64,000 bases of DNA from Physcia stellaris (lineage: Eukaryota; Ascomycota; Lecanoromycetes; Caliciales; Physciaceae), in the NCBI GenBank assembly GCA_018902385.1, contig JABSSW010000054.1, positions 124,001 through 188,000 on the forward strand. The letters are read 5' to 3'. The notes below the pieces were generated by a model. It saw nothing but the letters and a program-made list of their open reading frames with translations, made no database searches and was not told the DNA's origin. A program made the position numbers and the translations under genes. Below, one piece after another: positions 1 through 10,872 of this stretch (the stretch's first letter is position 1; each line of letters begins with the position of its first letter).

Positions 1-1607
1 GATAACAGGGGGAGCAACAACAATAGCCATTGCAGTGTTGAAGGAGGTTTAAAGGAGACAGGGCTTGGAGATGATGCCAACGATGACCCAGTGTCGAGTT
101 TCTAAGGAGACGGTGATATGAAAGAGAGTGTATGAACACCAGGGTGTTCTAACCATGCCGATGTGACTGCAAGAACGGGGCTTCTGGCTCGAAGTGTCAT
201 TGCGCTTGTTGCACTGACCGAGCGAAAAGCCTCCATTGCGGATGCATCACCAGCTTCCCGACATTTCCGACATCCAAACCTGTAAGAGGAAGGTTCAACT
301 CACCACATGCGACTGTGTCTTGCCATGGTGCTTTCTTTCAAAGGCTCCGTTTCCCTCGCCGTTGCTCACAGCACCCTTAAGGTGCGAGGGCAGGGCTTTC
401 GAAGCCAATGATGCCATTTTATTGGAAGGACCGAGTGACCGAAAACCTTGAAGTAGGAGTTTCTAGTGACAAGGAGGGTTAGCAATTGCCTCATATGAAT
501 CAATGGGAAACAATTGCCAAATTGCTGGACAAGAGGGCAACTCACTTAGGATCTCACGAGTTGGCCAAAGAGGCGATTTCTCCGAGTGGGTGTCAGGTAG
601 ACAGTCGGTTAAAAAACGAGGGAGTTTAGAACAGACTTCAACGTCCCAGAAGCAAATATGTACAAGCGAGGGAGATGGGGGCTTTTAAGGAGGTTTATAT
701 TTCACGAGGTCTATCGCGATGTTGAGCGCTCTCGGCCAGCTAAGTCGAATCAGGAAAGGCTACCGCAACGGGAAGTCTAGCACGCAGGGAAAGGCAGGAA
801 AAAATCATTTCTCGGGATGAATCTGCAGGACAATCACACTCCAATTGGAGACGAAGGAACCAAACAGCAGCCCACGTTGCTTCTTCTGATGGCAACCATT
901 CTCAGCTAGAATAGTGCTTTATTGTCTGGGTGTCACCGATCATCAATGTCATATCTTGCTCTTCCTCTCGTGTACGGGTTTCCCAATTCAGACACGTAGA
1001 TCCACTCTCATTTCCCTTTCGATCAGTCTATCGTATGTTTAGCCCTGGTACTTACGATGACAGCCTACTTCCAGCAACCCCTAACCCGATTGATAGGCAA
1101 GCCTAAGATAAGGTACCTTATCGAGTCCTCTTCTGCAGTTCGGGTTGAATATCAGACCTTGCTGGTGGCGGACCCAATGGCCGAAAATCACCCACGGCGG
1201 CTTCCCGCAGACTGCCTATGCCAAGCTTCCAACCTCAGCAGGTTGGAAAGTGTGTTAGGCATGTGCTCGATGATATCGTAGAGCTTATTAAGACGTAATT
1301 CGCACTAGGACCTCTTCGGCTGCCGTACCAAGAACCTCCATGTGGTGTTTAGGCGTTGCCGACGGTGAATTCCATGTCAAACCGAATGCACTCAACCACA
1401 CGTTGCCAGAGGCTCACACACGCAGAATAAATATGTCTATCCTACCAAACCGGCAGAACTCCTAGTACGCCGGACCCTGCTTGTAAAGTGATGAAATTGC
1501 TACGTAGAGTTGCCACCACCAAGTTTGGCAACTGGTTCGACCACCTGGCCCGCAACAAGCCATTCACTTCATACATGCATGAGCTTGTGTAGTCCTGTAA
1601 GTGTGCC
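1..1607. other. intergenic, no supported gene
   Basis: No open frame here looks like coding sequence on either strand. The reading frames are short, have no recognisable domain, and are not extended by plausible splice sites. A plus-strand frame open from the window edge to about position 105 could be the tail of a gene lying outside, but nothing supports that. The part next to 1608 will contain the 3' UTR of the DSK2-type gene. Confidence 0.5.
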
Positions 1608-3116
1608 TTAATGGGTCAAAAGATACTCAACCGCCCCTTGTACGCTGCCTCCGGATCGTCTCAGCGCCTCCACGTTCCTCTCGAATTCGTAAAATCCCAT
1701 GTCGTTGAGCTGCCTTAATTGATCGGCGTACCTTTCTTCGGGCGGTCTGGTATCTGGTGGTGTGGCGGGTGGAGCTCCGAAACCACCAAAGCCTCCTGCT
1801 CCGAAGCCACCCATGCCGCCAGGCCCAAACATTGCTGCAAACGGGTTTTGCTGTGAAGGATTAGAAGAATCCGAGTTGGTGCTCCCTGGTTGCTGAGGGT
1901 TCTGTGAGCCCATCATCGACTGCATCATTTGTTGCATCAGCTGTGGATTCTGCATCAAGGATTGCATCATCGGGTTTTGCATGGCGGCAAAAGGGTTGGC
2001 AGGCTGTTGCTGTGGTTGCTGGCTCGTATTGGCATTTCCTGTTGCGCCTTCTTGTCCGGCTGCCGGTGAAGTGCCATTGTTCGCCGTATTGGTAGAATTG
2101 CTCCCAGGCGCAGGAGGCGGTTGAAACAGTGCTGCAAAGGGATTTCCAGCTGCTGCGCCAGCTCCGTCTCCTTGTCCTGCACCCATGTTTCCCATCATAG
2201 CGAAGGGATTGAAAGGGTTTATCTGTGGGACTCCATGTCCGCCGGTGTTTCCAGCTCCAGCAGCTGTTCGTTCCCCAGCTTGTCCGGGTGTCGTGTCTGT
2301 AGCGCCTGGCATGGGGAAGGCTCCTTCACCAGCGCCTCCGCCGCCAAACATCCCACCACCCATTTGCCTTTGCATTTGCGTAGCTTGTCTCATCACTTCT
2401 GGATCCGTCATCATGCGTCTTATGGTCGGGTTTTGCATGGCCTGGCGAACTTGAGGCCCCATTCCTCGAAGCATTGGGTTGTTCGCGATCATTTGGTCGA
2501 TAAGGGCAGGATTCTGAAGGGCTTCGTCCAACGTTGAGGCGAAGTTGGGGTCTTGAAGCATGTTAATCATGTGTTCGGGATCAGGCGGTGGACCCATCTA
2601 CAACCAAGGTCAGGAAGCAACTCTAGCAAAGGATTGCACAAGTAGACAACGTACGCCTCCATCTGGCCCAAACATCCCTGCGCCTGGTAGTTGGGCAAAC
2701 CCGGCATATCGAGCACCGGTCAATCCAGCTAATGGGTTATTCCCAGTCCCAGCAGCGATGTTGGTAGGTACACCTGTCGAGGCTGTTGTCGAGCTGTTGC
2801 CGCCGGGTGTGGTATTTGATCCCGATGTGGCGGGGTTCTGACGCTGATTGCTTGCTGCACCTTTGACAAGATGAACTGTGTTGCCCTCTTTGATTTTGTA
2901 GGAAGCAAGCGTGTCTGGATCTTTGAGCACCCGCCCCGAGTATATCAGACGTTGTCGTTCTGGGGCTATATCAGCGTATTCGGAGGACGAGAGTTTTTGC
3001 TTGAGATCGAGCACGGTAATAGTCAAAGGTACAGTGAGGACGTATTTTGCATCGCTAGATGATTTGACATGGAAAGTGATCGGGGTCTCGTCCACCGTGG
3101 CGGCATCATCGGCCAT
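1608..3116 (-). CDS. DSK2: ubiquilin / DSK2-type ubiquitin receptor
   Basis: Two exons (3116-2655 and 2597-1608), 483 residues; the intron has a GTACGT donor and a TAG acceptor and both exons are phase 0. Residues about 13-84 form a ubiquitin-like domain ending in NTVHLVKG. The middle is rich in Asn, Gln, Pro, Gly and Met, with STI1-type segments (PNPMLRGMGPQVRQAMQNP-like). The last 45 residues are a UBA domain (RYADQLRQLNDMGFYE). UBL plus STI1 plus C-terminal UBA is the ubiquilin/Dsk2 architecture. By family knowledge it binds ubiquitin chains through UBA and the proteasome through UBL, shuttling substrates in cytosol and nucleus. Length is close to other fungal members, somewhat longer than yeast Dsk2 because of the low-complexity linker. 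Confidence 0.95.
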
Positions 3117-3691
3117 AGTAGATGTGGAGGAGAAGGTTATTTATGCTATTTGCCGCAGACAGCTGATACGACGCTCTCGATCGAGACACTTGAATTACAG
3201 CTCTCCAGATTGGCTTGTGCAGCAATTCACGTTGGGTTTCACAACCACTGTCAGGTCAGAATGACGTCTGGAGCAACTGCCGAAGCGGCTCGGTCCTTCC
3301 CAGATCAAGCTCAGGGAGGTTGATGATGACGACTGATGATTTTACTGTATCATACACGAGCAGATAGATGCGTACAGAAGCGGAATCTCTAGCATTTGCT
3401 AAAAGACAGACACCGAAAATCATCATGGGTCTCTTGTTCATTATTGCCTTACGAGATGCATCTTTTGGCTTCTATGTGATTCTAGGTCTAATCCTACAGC
3501 CACGAGAATGCTTCCGGCATATGTTGTCCTTTAGCACTCTTCACTTTCCACACGTAGAGCCTCCTCGCACCGGACATTTAACTCACTATCCACCCAATCT
3601 GCCGTCCATTTGAGTAGGCCATATCCCTTTGGTTTAGTTGAGCCCATTGAGCGCTCTCCAGGAGCCTTACCGTTAGCAGCATCTACCCACA
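3117..3691. other. intergenic between two minus-strand genes
   Basis: This spans the promoter of the DSK2-type gene and the 3' flank of the next gene. No coding frame or repeat is recognisable. Confidence 0.5.
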
Positions 3692-5695
3692 TCACGAAGT
3701 ATTGCCCACATCAGCTAGGGGAACTCGTGACACAACGCCGTCCGATGTAAGGTCGTCAAGATCATGGTCCCTGACGTTGCTGATTCGAGAAACCTTCCTG
3801 GACGGCGAGGAGTCCGCGTGACCTTCGCTTAGCATCCTGCTGATTGTCGAAAGTGAAGTCATTGACCTTTTTCTCTTCCCATCGGCCGGCCCTATCGACT
3901 GATCCTCACTTTCTACAATATTCTCTTTATTGTGATGCTCGGCGGGATTCGGTGACAGCTTCTTCTGCCCCAAATGCCCAAAGCCAAGTTCACCGACTTT
4001 CCCTTCTTTCCTACCTTTGACATCCTTAGCAGGCTTCTTCTTGATTCTAGCTTCTGCGATTTCGACTGGCTCAGGCACATGATCTGCAGAGCGGGAATGT
4101 ATGCTCGAATCGGAGTGCTCGCGAATGTTAGATTTGACTGGATCTCGCGTTGTCACGGATACTGAACGAATGTTGTTGTTGGAATGGGAACTGGCTCTGG
4201 CTTCTGCGGCTGTTGAAGGCTTGCTATTTTTTGCCGGGGGGGTATTTGTCGCACTGCTAACTCTCGTATTTGCCGGTGCCACTGTACCGTTACTCGCTGG
4301 TCTATTAGGACTGTAGTAGCACGAATCAAGTATAGTACCAACATTAGTGAGTACTTCAGCTGTAGGATCTTGATGCTCTTGATGATCTTGATTGTTCGAG
4401 ATGTTGCGGCTGCTGCTAGAAGGCGTCAATGAGTGCGGGTAGTCCGGCATGGACTGGTCGCCAGAACTCGATGTTGCAGGCCGCCTTCCGTAGACCTGAT
4501 ATCGACCATTTCCGAGAACGTGATCATAGGCTTGAGGAATTTGTTGCCAATAAGGATGAGCAAATTGCATGTGGCTTGATGAAGCTAGACCAGAGACGGT
4601 GGGATCCTGATAGACCAGAGGAGGCACTACGGCCATCCTTGCCTGAACGCTGTCGAGCATGTTAACTCTGCGGCGAGGAGAGTGGCCATGTGCATCTGGA
4701 TCAGGTTCTTGGACTTTCCGAGGAGAGGTAAAACCGTAAATCTGGTTCTGCAGTTGATAAAGCATACCAGGGTTCGGGAAGGCTATACCTGAATCCTCCA
4801 AGACTCCTATGCTGGATTAGACTGTATGTAGCAGTACCATATTTCCGGACAAACTTACGAAGCGGAGCATGCTGGAATGAAAAGCAGACAATGCTCCTAG
4901 TCTTTTCAAAAGCTGAACCCTGACCGCGTATCAAGCCCTCTGCAATGACTATCTTGATACGCCCAAAGTTCTCACCCGCATTCCAGTAATTCTGCGTGAG
5001 CATCTCCGAATGGAAGGCTGGGAAGGTGAGCTGCGTGGCATTGCCCTCCTTGTCGGGGTCTGTTGTGGATTTAGCGCTTGCCAATCTAGATGAGGTGCAA
5101 CCCACAAGAGCAGGTATCTGTTCGCCAGCCTTGTCGTCAGCACGATCGCTTTTGTAGCCTGGTCTCTGAACTGACCAATGACTTGGGGCCAGCCGGCTTG
5201 CTGATTGAACAACACTCCTCTGACTTTCATCAGCCATTGTGCTCTGCCATGTAATAACCACTCTGGAAACCAACGCAACGCAGATGCCGTCGAGCAACAC
5301 GCGGGCCTCGAACCATATCCAATCTGGTTGCTGAGCCAATGTCGCGGTATCTGGACTGGCTACTGGAGTCTCCCAACTGTGTATGGAGATCTTGAGGGGA
5401 GAGCCAAGAGGTATGTTTGGCACAAACGAAGCTACGGTTGGTAGATAGCGAGGCATCCCCAAGCTGTAGCTACCCGGATGACCATTCAAACCAGTATTTT
5501 GATTCGAAGCAGGATCTAGAAAGATAGTAAGCTTCACACGGGTGCTGAGGAAGTTGATGTGGGTGCCAGAGCTTGTTGGCTCGCCGGGAACTGCTAACCT
5601 GGATCTTGAGTAATATAGCATCCTGTCTTAAATTCCTGTAGAGGAACCTTGGAGCTATTGGGAAAGAGAAGAGCATCCCAATTCATGTAACGCAT
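3692..5695 (-). CDS. conserved fungal protein of unknown function
   Basis: Five exons. The start at 5695 gives the N-terminus MRYMNWDALLFPNSSKV, which I recognise as a conserved beginning in filamentous-ascomycete hypothetical proteins. Splicing is inferred from frame continuity. Intron 1 is 5598-5516 (GTTAGC...CTAG); later junctions restore DGICVAGVLFNQ, QVIDPDKEGN and HAPLRVLEDSGIAFPNP. The conserved part is roughly the first 250 residues (SWETP, FEARVLLDGI, GRIKIVIAEG, FSFQHAPL). The C-terminal 360 residues are low complexity, rich in Ser, Asn and Pro with basic patches (KKKPAKDVKGRKEGK), and probably disordered. No catalytic motif or membrane segment is visible, so no function is assigned. 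The 3' end at 3692 is a clear stop. Confidence 0.8.
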
Positions 5696-6275
5696 GGTTG
5701 CGTTTTCACTGGCAAACCCGTGCAACACTTATGAGTGCCGGAGAGCAAGAGGAAGAGTTCGCAGATGCGTCGCGATCAATTACACAAACCAAATGCCACG
5801 AAGTAACGCAGCCGGATGAAAGAGCGAGAATGAAGTGCGCAATCGGGGTGGGATTTTGTAGTCCTTGGCGGAGATGGTCAGACCTGCCTGACACTGAGCC
5901 TCCACTAAGATCTCAATTGCAACCAGAAGCGACTGAAACGAGAAACACAAATCCCTGTAGAAAGGCCAAGATACAATGTTCGGTCTTGAAGTCTTCTTCT
6001 TGGGTCGTATTGAGGGAAGGAGCTACTGACATGTTTCTGAGGAGGCAGCTAAGCGAAGGTGTGATGATTAGAGGAATCTAGATACTACACAACGAGGTAC
6101 TTCCTTTAATTTTACCCATCCACACAGAGTTGATTTCACACCATACGGAGGTTGTGCCCACACGTTGTCTATCTGGACAAGACGACAGCGCAGCCCGATC
6201 AGTACATGATCATATTTATTTTCATCACACCAACAGCCACAAAACCCCGGTAAACTCGGCCAGGAGGACTAATAG
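5696..6275. other. intergenic / promoter
   Basis: This lies upstream of the conserved protein starting at 5695 and downstream of the last exon of the RRM gene. No coding frame is supported. Confidence 0.5.
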
Positions 6276-8711
6276 CTATTGGGAGAATACACTGTCATAT
6301 CCCCGTGATTCAGCTTCAAGCCTGGCAATACCCAAAGTTAGCGTAACCGCTGCCGTGATACACAGGACTCTCCAGATGCTTTTGTCCCCAGCCAATGGCG
6401 GCAGCAATGGGAGGGTTTGGATGGTGGCAGAGAGGAAAAAATGTGGGACAGACTTACCGGTTACTGACGTCCTGGTGCCTCTGCAGGTACATGTCGTTCA
6501 ACTGATTGACAGGAATCGGCTTCGTAGGGCCTGGATTGTCAGGAGACAACGCGCCAGGGGGTCCTTGAGGAGGTCCTTGGCCGGAGGGCTGAGGTGGATG
6601 CATGTGCACAGCGTTGGGGCTGTCAATTGTAATTAGCAAATGTCAAATCAAAAGTTGTAATGCTGAGAATGAAAATGATGAGTTTTGGGACTCTTGGAGC
6701 ACCACGTAAGAGCTAATGTGATACACAGGGACGTCGTCTATAGTAAGATCGACTTATGGTCCTCTATCAGAGCTCGATAGATATATTGTGAAAGAACCGC
6801 CGATGCAGAGTTGACCGCTATGATTGCTAGGTCACACCTCCCAGATCAAAGAGGAATTGTAAGCTCAGGGTATGACCCAAAAAACCCCCAAGGCTTATAA
6901 AACGTGCACATAGGTATTGTAGTAGTAGGTACATGAACATCCGAGACATCATGGCGCTCGTCATTAGGAGGACACACTGCTGTTAAACCAGTCTAGAGCT
7001 AGCAGGGTGACCTCTAGGAAGTTAACTTTTGCAAAGCCCCACCATGTGTATAATCTAATGAATAACGCTAACCAGAGAATGAGTCTTCAGACCAAGACTA
7101 TTTCAGAAGCGAAGGGCCAGAGATGTGAGGAGACCATTACTGGCTGACGTGCAACGTCCGGGTATGTAGCTTGGGGAGCATGAAAGGGAGATTCTTACTG
7201 CGAAACTATTAGTGTGAACTAGCGGTGGAGAGAGGACATTACGAACCTTCATTGGGGCGAAATTGCCGAACTGGTGTGAGGGAGGCATACCCATCGACGG
7301 GTAGACCGGGGGTGGCGGCGCTGGTCGATACGGTGTTCCTGCGGGACCTGAGTTGTTCTGCGAGCGGCCCCAACTCAAGCGAACTCTGGAATTGCCAATC
7401 GGATAGCCCTGCATCTGGTTGATAGCCATCTCTGCAGCATGGCGTTGTACAAATTGTACAAACCCGCAGCCCTTTCCAGGAGGGATTTTAACATAAGTAA
7501 TCTCACCAAATCCGTGGAAGAAAGAGCGCAATTCGTCCTCTGTAACATAACCAGAGAGGCCGCCAACGAACACGGTAGTGTTATTAGGATCAGTGAATTG
7601 GTTCATAGGTTGTGGTGCGCCGTAGTAGCCTACGGGTGGGGTTCCCATATACATCCCCACGGGCGCTCCTGGACCTCCGCCGGGAGGCATGCCCATGCCC
7701 CCTGGGCCGCCGGCACCACTCTTGTTTTTTGGCGTTGCGGTTGATATACGCATAGGCCGATTACCACAGTAAACCCCCTGCATCTCCGATAGGGCGCGTT
7801 GCTGATCGCCTTCGTCTGAGAATCGAACGAAACCGTAGCCGCGCGACATACCGCTCAGGGGATCTGTCATGATCTTGGCAGACTTGCATGAAGGAAAGCG
7901 GTTTTGGAAAAGCGACACCAGGACGAATTCATTAACTTCAGGTCCGAGATCGCCGACGAAAATGGAATGTTCCGGGCCACGGTCGTCCCGGCTGCAGATC
8001 GTTAGCGAAGCCAAGCGCATCAGGTGCTGACACTCACCCTCGCTCGGCCAGGCCACCACCAGAAGCCCAATTGAGCTTGAAAGGCCGGTTTGAATTTGGT
8101 ATCACTGTGCCGTTAAGCGTTAGGGCCTTTGCAGCTGCGGCCGGACTTGTAAAATCAACGAAGCAGTATCCAGCGTTGCTGCTGATATCAGCACGGGTTG
8201 GTGCAAGCCCCTTGGACTTGGGATCTCGAATCGCTTACCCAGAAAACTTATCACGAATCATTTTTACGTTGACTTGCTCGCCCATGTTATACCAAACAGA
8301 TCGAACAAAGTTCTCGTCTATCCACGGCTCGAGTTCGCCCATCCTAAATCGAGTACACGTCAGTATGGTGCATGGCAAATCGGGTTGGTGCACAGGGCTT
8401 GATCGAGGGCTAGTCTAATGAGAAGAACACCACCCATGACTGTGCTGTACGCAGTGTGTAATCCCACGGGACTACGACAGTGGTAGACTAATCGGCATAA
8501 CGTACCATAGCGTCGTCTTTGCGTCGCCACCCTGTGGACCCCCAGCAGAGCCAGGATCGCCTCCATTACCACCTTGGAATTGCTGACCAGCGTTCTCGGG
8601 CATCTGACCACCCATCGCAGTGTCTTGGGGTTGTTGGCCCCCCGGGCCAGCGCTGCCAGCTTCTTGCTGGCCTGACTGGTTTTGAAATGAGTCGTAATTT
8701 TGAAAGCTCAT
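6276..8711 (-). CDS. three-RRM RNA-binding protein, NAM8/Csx1/TIA-1 type
   Basis: The start at 8711 opens with a Gln/Gly-rich leader (MSFQNYDSF). RRM1 begins after an intron (donor GTACGT near 8514) with TTLWMGELEPWIDENFVRSV and ends around 8090. RRM2 (SIFVGDLGPEVNEFVL, RNP1 RGYGFVRF) and RRM3 (TTVFVGGLSGYVTEDELRSF, RNP1 GCGFVQF) follow. The order, the WMGEL motif and the Pro/Gly linker match fungal Nam8/Csx1, which bind U-rich RNA (5' splice site selection or mRNA stability). The 3' end is complex. Two strong terminal exons exist at 6619-6458 (PIPVNQLNDMYLQRH) and 6321-6276 (ending GYDSVFSQ), each with a textbook branch point and GTAAGT/CAG sites. How they join to the exon ending FAPMK near 7248 is not resolved. 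The core is certain; the 3' structure is moderate. Confidence 0.85.
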
Positions 8712-10872
8712 CTTGATATCAATCGTTGTCGGAACGTTAGATGTCCTGCGTAGGTGTATGAAGATATTATGTATCTAGGGATAGATGGTACAGGCTCCAA
8801 ATGTTTCCGAGGGTTCCGAGCTGTGAATAATAGTTAGTCTCACGCATGGGTTTCTGACATAGCGCAATGGGTTATACCCCGAGAATATTGCAAGGCCCCA
8901 CTGTGAATCAAAGCCGCGATAACCAGAGTCCAAGCCTTCAGAGGCCTGCGGGGGGGCAACGTTCGATTGCGGTAAGATCTAGGGAAAAGACGAACACAAG
9001 TGTAGAAATTGCCTAGGACTGGAACCGGACAGGCTCAAGGAACACCGGGTTTCGCTAGATCTGAACTCCAACGCAAAAATCTACAGGAAACAACAACTTT
9101 TCCGATTCCCTCAAGATGTTGTGCGGAGGTGACAGATATCAAGAAGAGTAGATGACGAAATTCGTAGATGGTGAAGGACTGATTTAATGGTAGATAGGAT
9201 TCACATTCGCTGATCTGGGTCATATCGAGGTGTCAGCAGTTGTTCATGGAGAAATGAATCATACCCCGCAAATCTGAGCTTCGCAAAGTAAGCGGATGAA
9301 GCCTGCCTAGTCACAGACTGGCAGTGTCGCAGCTACCCCGGTGCTGATGAAGCGGCACCTATCAGGAATGGCCATTCAGAGGCTTCACTAGGTTGGCGGA
9401 TGTGCCGGTGTCGTCGTCTCCAAGACTACCGATATGACTTGAGGAGTGTAGGAAAGCATTGGGAGGTGCGGAAAGGTGGAAAGCTGTGGTTGAGTGCAAG
9501 GAAAGAGTGATGCAATGACTTACCAGACACGACGACGCAGGGCGCAAAAACGCAGAAAAGCCGATGCTGCAAGTCGATAGCTGAAATCAAACAAACACCC
9601 GCAAGATGAAAGAACACAAAGACAAACGGGGTGGAAATATGCCGTATAGAGGGACGCGGTGCGGGAGGAGATGAAAAGTTTGGGCAGGAAGTGGGAAGTG
9701 GAGCGAGAGAATCTCGTCAGGGTTAGGCGCAAAAAACGATTGAGTCAGTCAACTCAACACCACCAATGAATTATTAATCTTGCCTTCCGACACCATCGAC
9801 ACTTGCTGTGACCGTCTATCGATCAGCATGTATCACTGGCCGGTTCGAGTGCAATCAGATCTCATCATTGCACGCGGCACTCGTCAACCTCGGAGCAAAT
9901 ACACCTAGTCTCATTGTTGTTTTCCACAGCCTACAAGTGAACATTGTCACTGCTACTATCCGAAAGGCAAGAGAAGCTTGCTGGCGGAATGGACGGAGCT
10001 GACAAACAGCTGTCTTTTTTCGCTCTCTTCCCTTGCCTCACATGGCCGCGAACAGGATCCCTTGCACCACAAAACGCCCCTTTACCCGGCCCCTCAGTGC
10101 TCGGGATACATCCAGCACCACGAGAACAAAAGTAGATCCTAAAAGCACCTTGAAACTAGGGACTGGGCAAGCACGCACTCTCCGGATGACTTGCAGCGTA
10201 CTCTAGGCCCGCAAGGGCCGCTTGTTGCCCATCTCGCGGAGCGCTGCTTGGAGCGGCCCAATTGGCTAAGGACCATTCGACCAACGATCAAGGCTGAATG
10301 CATACTCTCGTCAATCGCAGGGCTGAGCAATAGCACGGGCAACAGTCGTCAATCACTTTCGTCCAAGTGGGGGTTCTACGCGGAATGATTGCCGAGGGGT
10401 CATCTGCAAAGAGCGATTGCAACGAGTGTGACGTAAGGTAAACCTCAAAGTGGGTCAATAGAGTTCACCAAGAGGTATGGACCCTAATATCGTGTGTTCG
10501 ACAGTTGGCGATTGTATGTAACAATCAGTCTCTATGGGAATAAATGGTAAGGTAAACTTTTGGTAATAGCACAGATAATACCCGGTCTTGATGCACCGGG
10601 TCGAAGGGATGGGTTGCAGTCGTCTCTAGGTACTCTACATTTGTTAACTTCGACGAAGGCCTCTTGCCTAGCAATGGCATCTGACTTATCACCATCGCAT
10701 GCATATAAATTTTATAAGTCTATCAAGATCATATACTTCAGAAGACAATTTGAGCACGTCCCCATGGTATCTTCCTGGTTCCACCCAACTCCGATCCGCT
10801 CAATATTGATCATACACAATGGCCGTTGCCTCATGACATTCAGCGTAGGAGAGCCCCCCCGTACTAACTTGA
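8712..10872. other. long intergenic region
   Basis: About 2.1 kb upstream of the RRM gene and downstream of the BOI-type gene. Open frames are short and lack domains. From about 9440 to 9730 the minus strand is pyrimidine-rich, as fungal promoters and 5' leaders often are, so a long spliced 5' UTR of the RRM gene may lie here. No tRNA or repeat was recognised. Confidence 0.4.

Noticed and set aside
9836-9860. tRNA B-box-like word (GGTTCGAG)
   Set aside because: No matching A box, no acceptor stem and no cloverleaf can be drawn around it; the same holds for similar words near 1531 and 56225.
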